DNA from: an uncultured Oscillospiraceae bacterium
GTDB lineage: Bacteria; Bacillota; Clostridia; Oscillospirales; Oscillospiraceae
Assembly: GCA_958436045.1 (NCBI GenBank)
Contig: CAUBIP010000072.1
Coordinates: 1-8,048, forward strand
Direction: 5' to 3'
Length of the DNA stretch: 8,048 nucleotides
The position numbers were made by a program, and so were the translations under genes. Every line of letters begins with the position of its first letter. The stretch's first letter is position 1. This document shows, piece after piece, positions 5,843 to 8,048 of this stretch. The notes beneath the pieces were generated by a model. The model ran no database searches. It was not told the origin of the DNA and worked only from the letters and a program-made list of their open reading frames with translations.

Positions 5843-6940
5843 ATGCAAAAACGCGGCAAAATAGTTCCGGCGTGGCCGGTCCTGCTGGCGGCGCTGCTTG
5901 CGATGACGGCGCTGCGCCAGCCGCTGGCCCAGGCGCTGCGGGCGGGGATCGACCAGTGCGCCCAGGTCGTCTTCCCGTCGCTGTTTCCGTTTTTTATCCT
6001 GACGAATCTTCTCCTGGCGACGGACTTTCCCCAGAAGCTTGCCAGCGCCTGGGGCGGCGCAATGCGGCGCTTTTTCCACGCCCCGCCGGAGGGCGCGGCG
6101 GCCCTTGCGATCTCGCTGCTGGGCGGCTACCCCATGGGGGCGCGGACGGCGGCGCAGCTGGCGCAGCAGGGTACCCTGACGCAGCGTGACGCCGGGCGGC
6201 TGCTGGCCTTTTGCAATAACACGGGCCCGGCGATCTTCTTCGGCCTCATCGGCGGCACGCTTTCTTTGCCTGCGGGGCTGCTGGCGGCGCTCTATGCCAT
6301 CCATATTCTCGCCGCCCTTGCCACCGGCTGGCTGCTGCGCCCCCCGGCGTCGCCCCCGGCCGGTCCCGCCGTGCCGGGGAAGACTGCGCCCCGGCATGGT
6401 CCTGCGCCGCTGCCGGTGTCCCAGGCCGTCTGGCAGGCGTTTTGCAGCACGGCGCGTATCTGCGCGTTGATCCTGGCCTTTCGCGCGGTGCTCGGCGTCC
6501 TGGGCGCCGTGCTTGCGTTCTGCGCGCCGCAGCTTGCGGCGCAGCCCATCCCGGCGGCGCTGGCGGCGGGGCTTTTGGACCTGCCCAATGGCATTGCCGC
6601 CCTGGCGGCCGTCCCGGACCCTGCGGCGCAGTTTCTGCTTTGCAGCGTTTTTGTAAACTGGGCCGGGCTGTGCATCCATTTGCAGACGAGCGACGCCGTC
6701 GCCCCGGCGGCACTGCCGCTGCGGTATCATCTGCGGGGCAAGCTCTGCCAGTGCGCCGTGGCCGCCGCGCTGAGCGGGCCGGTCTATTGCTGCCTGCGGG
6801 GCCAGGATACCGCCGCGGCTCTGTTTGCCGCTGCACTGGTTCTTTTGGCTGTCTTGCTGCAAAAAATAAAAGTAAAGGTGGAAATTTCCCGGGGAAAACG
6901 GTATAATCAGAAAAAGAAAGCTTGGAAGCGACCGGCGTAG
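5843..6940 (+). CDS. ylbJ: Sporulation integral membrane protein YlbJ
   Basis: YlbJ is a polytopic membrane protein of spore formers with nucleoside-transporter-gate-like repeats; in B. subtilis it is mother-cell expressed and needed for proper spore cortex formation. Starting at ATG 5843 (GGAGGGG six bases upstream) gives 365 residues. Family landmarks are VFPSLFPFFIL (43-53), GGYPMGARTAAQL (94-106), CNNTGPAIFFGLIGG (124-138) and, in the second half, FVNWAGLCIHLQT (270-282). I count about seven or eight hydrophobic segments, including 9-24, 38-58, 85-100, 128-165, 202-232, 240-256, 263-282 and 322-340. The tail after 340 is strongly basic. The frame is open further upstream to 5729, but that part covers the promoter region and gives unlikely protein. 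A SigA-like promoter for the next genes is embedded in the last codons. Confidence 0.9.
   Translation: MQKRGKIVPAWPVLLAALLAMTALRQPLAQALRAGIDQCAQVVFPSLFPFFILTNLLLATDFPQKLASAWGGAMRRFFHAPPEGAAALAISLLGGYPMGARTAAQLAQQGTLTQRDAGRLLAFCNNTGPAIFFGLIGGTLSLPAGLLAALYAIHILAALATGWLLRPPASPPAGPAVPGKTAPRHGPAPLPVSQAVWQAFCSTARICALILAFRAVLGVLGAVLAFCAPQLAAQPIPAALAAGLLDLPNGIAALAAVPDPAAQFLLCSVFVNWAGLCIHLQTSDAVAPAALPLRYHLRGKLCQCAVAAALSGPVYCCLRGQDTAAALFAAALVLLAVLLQKIKVKVEISRGKRYNQKKKAWKRPA
6879..6907 (+). promoter_or_regulatory. SigA-like promoter inside the 3' end of ylbJ
   Basis: A perfect TATAAT (6902-6907) is preceded at 17 bases by TGGAAA (6879-6884), four of six matches to TTGACA. The surrounding stretch is clearly more AT-rich than its neighbours. 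It would start transcription near 6914 and could serve the Cys-rich gene, yqzL and recO in growing cells, independently of the sporulation gene ylbJ. Confidence 0.6.
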
Positions 6941-6942
6941 CC

Positions 6943-6968
6943 GCGCCCCCCGCAGTGCAGCGGGGCGC
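6943..6968 (+). other. GC-rich hairpin in the leader of the Cys-rich gene
   Basis: GCG (6943-6945) and CCCCGC (6948-6953) pair with GCGGGG (6960-6965) and CGC (6966-6968), a nine-pair stem with a two-base CC bulge and the six-base loop AGTGCA. There is no T-run after it, so it does not look like an intrinsic terminator. It starts right after the ylbJ stop codon and could protect or attenuate the ylbJ transcript, or shape the leader of the next gene. In DNA this GC-rich some such stems arise by chance. Confidence 0.45.
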
Positions 6969-6993
6969 AGGCGGGGCAAGGCCGGGGAAAGGG
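6962..6993 (+). other. G-quadruplex-type motif next to a ribosome binding site
   Basis: Four G-runs lie on the coding strand: GGGG (6962-6965), GGGG (6973-6976), GGGG (6984-6987) and GGG (6991-6993), separated by loops of 7, 7 and 3 bases. This satisfies the common G3+N1-7 rule. The last run overlaps the Shine-Dalgarno GGAGGT (6992-6997) of the following gene. Its first run is also used by the hairpin at 6943-6968, so the two structures exclude each other. Whether either forms in RNA is inference. Confidence 0.4.
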
Positions 6994-7003
6994 AGGTGCG
7001 GCC

Positions 7004-7213
7004 ATGCTATTTCGAAAAAAGATCGCCCGGCAGTGTGTCTACTGCAAATACGCCGCCAAGGCGAATGCCCAGCAGATGGTCTGCGTCAAAAAGGGGCTCG
7101 TCCCCGCCACCGGGGCCTGCGGCAGATTTTGCTATGACCCCCTCAAGCGGGTGCCGGAGCCGCATATCTTCACGGCGCTGCCCTGCCTGGAGGAGGGAGA
7201 TTATTCCCTGTAA
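7004..7213 (+). CDS. Conserved-looking 69-residue Cys-rich protein, function unknown
   Basis: This small basic soluble protein has no signal peptide or membrane segment. It carries six cysteines: C11 and C14 in CVYC, then C27, C39, C43 and C61. C11-x2-C14 with C27 and C39 or C43 could form a zinc site. A block reading FCYDPLKRVPEP (42-53) follows. I recall similar small proteins, with CxxC, then C, then C and YDPLKRxP, in Oscillospiraceae near recO, but I know no established name or function. GGAGGT ends six bases before the ATG, and GC usage resembles its neighbours. It lies 63 bases after ylbJ, downstream of a SigA-like promoter, and 72 bases before yqzL. Another ATG at 6996 opens a different frame of 77 codons, but that product is Ser/Pro/Arg-rich and looks like a shadow. 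Zinc binding is a guess; that the gene is real is well supported. Confidence 0.8.
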   Translation: MLFRKKIARQCVYCKYAAKANAQQMVCVKKGLVPATGACGRFCYDPLKRVPEPHIFTALPCLEEGDYSL

Positions 7214-7285
7214 CGATTTGGGCGTATAGCCCGCCGGATTCCGCAAATGCTAACGCTATACTCATGAGAACGGAGGGCGTTGCTT
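7214..7285 (+). other. Short intergenic region upstream of yqzL
   Basis: These 72 bases hold no gene. They contain a four-pair hairpin GGGC-GTATA-GCCC (7220-7232), a TATACT (7257-7262) that resembles a -10 box but has no matching -35, the eight-base palindrome CTCATGAG (7261-7268), and an AACGC/GCGTT pair (7252-7256 with 7277-7281) that would bracket the yqzL ribosome binding site. None is strong enough to call as a promoter or terminator. Confidence 0.3.
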
Positions 7286-7390
7286 GTGCATGCGGAGGAT
7301 TACTGGGCGATTTTCTTAGAGACCGGCGCGCCGGAGGTCTATTTGCTCTACCGGCAGGCGCTCGCGGCGGCGCAGCCGTGCAGCGCGTAA
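7286..7390 (+). CDS. yqzL: YqzL-like small protein, GTG start
   Basis: This 34-residue protein, MHAEDYWAIFLETGAPEVYL and 14 further residues, has the spacing of the YqzL family: W7, F10, T13-G14 and YLLY at 19-22. YqzL is a tiny protein encoded between era and recO in Bacillus and many Clostridia; its function is unknown. GGAGGG (7272-7277) lies eight bases before the GTG at 7286. An in-frame TTG at 7280 is too close to the SD. The stop codon is 20 bases before recO, as expected for the conserved yqzL-recO pair. The tail after residue 23 is Ala-rich and not conserved as far as I can tell. Its short length and GTG start make it easy to miss. The position beside recO is the strongest independent support. 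Confidence 0.8.
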   Translation: MHAEDYWAIFLETGAPEVYLLYRQALAAAQPCSA

Positions 7391-7410
7391 CGCGCCGCGG
7401 AGGAGATGCA

Positions 7411-8048
7411 ATGCATTTAAAAACCGAGGGCCTCGTCCTGCGGCAGACCAATTATCAGGACCATGACCTGCTCCTGACCGTCCTGACGAAGGACTACGGC
7501 CGCATGACGCTGCGGGCCCGGGGCGTCAAGGGCAAGCGCAGCAAGCTCAAAAGCGGCTGCCAGCTGCTGGCCTACGCCGAATTTACGATTTTTGAAAACC
7601 GCGGCTTCTGCACCGTCCAGGAGGCGGCGCCGCTGGAGCTGTTCCTGCCGCTGCGGTCGGACCTGGAGCTGCTCAGCCTGGCGTCCTATTTTGCCCAGGT
7701 GGCGGAGGTCTTATCCCAGGAGGATATGCCGAACCCGGAGCTTCTCTCGATGACACTGAACAGCATCTATGCCCTGTGCCATCTGGGCAAGCCCCAGCGG
7801 CAGGTCAAGGCGGTCTTTGAGCTGCAGGCGGCGTGCCTGGCGGGGTATCTGCCGGATGTCTCCGGCTGCGGCGTCTGCGGCCGCCAGGATGCGGGCTATT
7901 TCTGCGTGCGGCAGGGAATGCTGCGCTGCAAGGCCTGCCTGCGGCCCGGCGACGGCCTGTGCCTGCCCGTCAGCGCGGGGACGCTGGCTGCGCTGCGCTA
8001 TATCTGCCAGGCTGACCCGCGGCGCGCCTTCGGCTTTCAGGCGTCCGA
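7411..8048 (+). CDS. recO: DNA repair protein RecO (partial, 3' end outside the window)
   Basis: RecO is a recombination mediator that, with RecR, loads RecA on SSB-coated single-stranded DNA and anneals complementary strands in gap repair. 212 codons are visible; the family usually has about 240-260 residues, so roughly the last 30-50 are missing. The N-terminal OB-fold begins LKTEGLVLRQTNYQDHDLLL, followed by LTKDYGRMTLRARGVKGKRS. A helical domain covers about 80-150. The zinc-binding Cys4 is present as CGVC (153-156) and CKAC (173-176). GGAGG (7399-7403) lies seven bases before ATG 7411. The frame stays open upstream to an ATG at 7264, but that stretch overlaps yqzL and reads as low-complexity Gly/Ala/Arg, so 7411 is the start. 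It follows yqzL by 20 bases. Era, its usual partner in gene order, is on the other arm of the window. Confidence 0.95.
   Translation, partial: MHLKTEGLVLRQTNYQDHDLLLTVLTKDYGRMTLRARGVKGKRSKLKSGCQLLAYAEFTIFENRGFCTVQEAAPLELFLPLRSDLELLSLASYFAQVAEVLSQEDMPNPELLSMTLNSIYALCHLGKPQRQVKAVFELQAACLAGYLPDVSGCGVCGRQDAGYFCVRQGMLRCKACLRPGDGLCLPVSAGTLAALRYICQADPRRAFGFQAS

Noticed and set aside
6943..6968. Intrinsic terminator after ylbJ
   Set aside because: The stem is strong but no T-run follows, so I list it only as a hairpin.
5768..6979. Minus-strand open frame of 403 codons opposite ylbJ
   Set aside because: It is extremely Arg/Gln-rich and is the complement of a clear membrane protein; nothing else supports it.
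7257..7262. TATACT as a -10 box for yqzL-recO
   Set aside because: No acceptable -35 lies 16-18 bases upstream, and it does not fit a SigE, SigG or SigK pattern well.
7264..7410. N-terminal extension of RecO by 49 codons to ATG 7264
   Set aside because: The frame is open, but the translation is low-complexity Gly/Ala/Arg/Cys, overlaps yqzL, and has no RBS. The RecO fold begins at the Met at 7411, which has its own SD.
1..8048. A new defence, mobile or multi-gene accessory system
   Set aside because: Every sizeable gene belongs to a conserved core or sporulation family; there are no direct repeats, integrase, transposase, toxin-antitoxin pair or atypical base composition.

Overview
The window comes from a GC-rich, low-GC-lineage-type Firmicute. 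It is most likely a spore-forming member of the Clostridia, and the Oscillospiraceae/Ruminococcaceae are my best guess. The reasons are three sporulation-specific families (YqfC, YqfD, YlbJ), Gram-positive Shine-Dalgarno sequences close to AGGAGGTGATC, a YqzL/RecO pair, and a small Cys-rich protein of a kind I associate with this group. This is ordinary core chromosome. I see no transposase, integrase, tRNA, rRNA, CRISPR array or phage gene.

Layout. A divergent intergenic region at about 5745-5842 splits the window. To the left, on the minus strand and read from right to left, is one tightly packed operon: yqfC, yqfD, phoH, ybeY, era, pepF, and the first codons of an unrecognised gene that leaves the window at base 1. 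Neighbouring genes overlap by 4 or 17 bases or are separated by 2 to 11 bases. To the right, on the plus strand, are ylbJ, a 69-codon Cys-rich ORF, a 34-codon GTG-start yqzL-like gene, and recO, which runs off the right edge.

How the genes work together. yqfC/yqfD and ylbJ are sporulation genes and belong to the mother-cell SigE regulon in Bacillus subtilis. The shared intergenic region contains two back-to-back SigE-like -10 boxes, CATAGACT leftward and CATATACT rightward. This suggests coordinated divergent expression early in sporulation. phoH, ybeY and era are RNA and ribosome maturation genes that growing cells need, so they should also have a vegetative promoter. A candidate extended -10 lies inside yqfD. 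On the right arm, a SigA-like promoter at the very end of ylbJ could drive the Cys-rich gene, yqzL and recO.

Points of interest. The conserved clostridial cluster yqfC-yqfD-phoH-(pgpH)-ybeY-(dgkA-cdd)-era-(yqzL)-recO appears split and inverted here, with yqzL-recO on the other side of a divergent promoter. pgpH, dgkA and cdd are missing from their usual places. The leader of the Cys-rich gene carries a G-quadruplex motif overlapping its ribosome binding site, and an alternative hairpin competes for one of the G-runs. The start codons of yqfC (TTG) and ylbJ (ATG at 5843) are best placed inside the longest open frames. I do not see a wholly new multi-gene system in the window.
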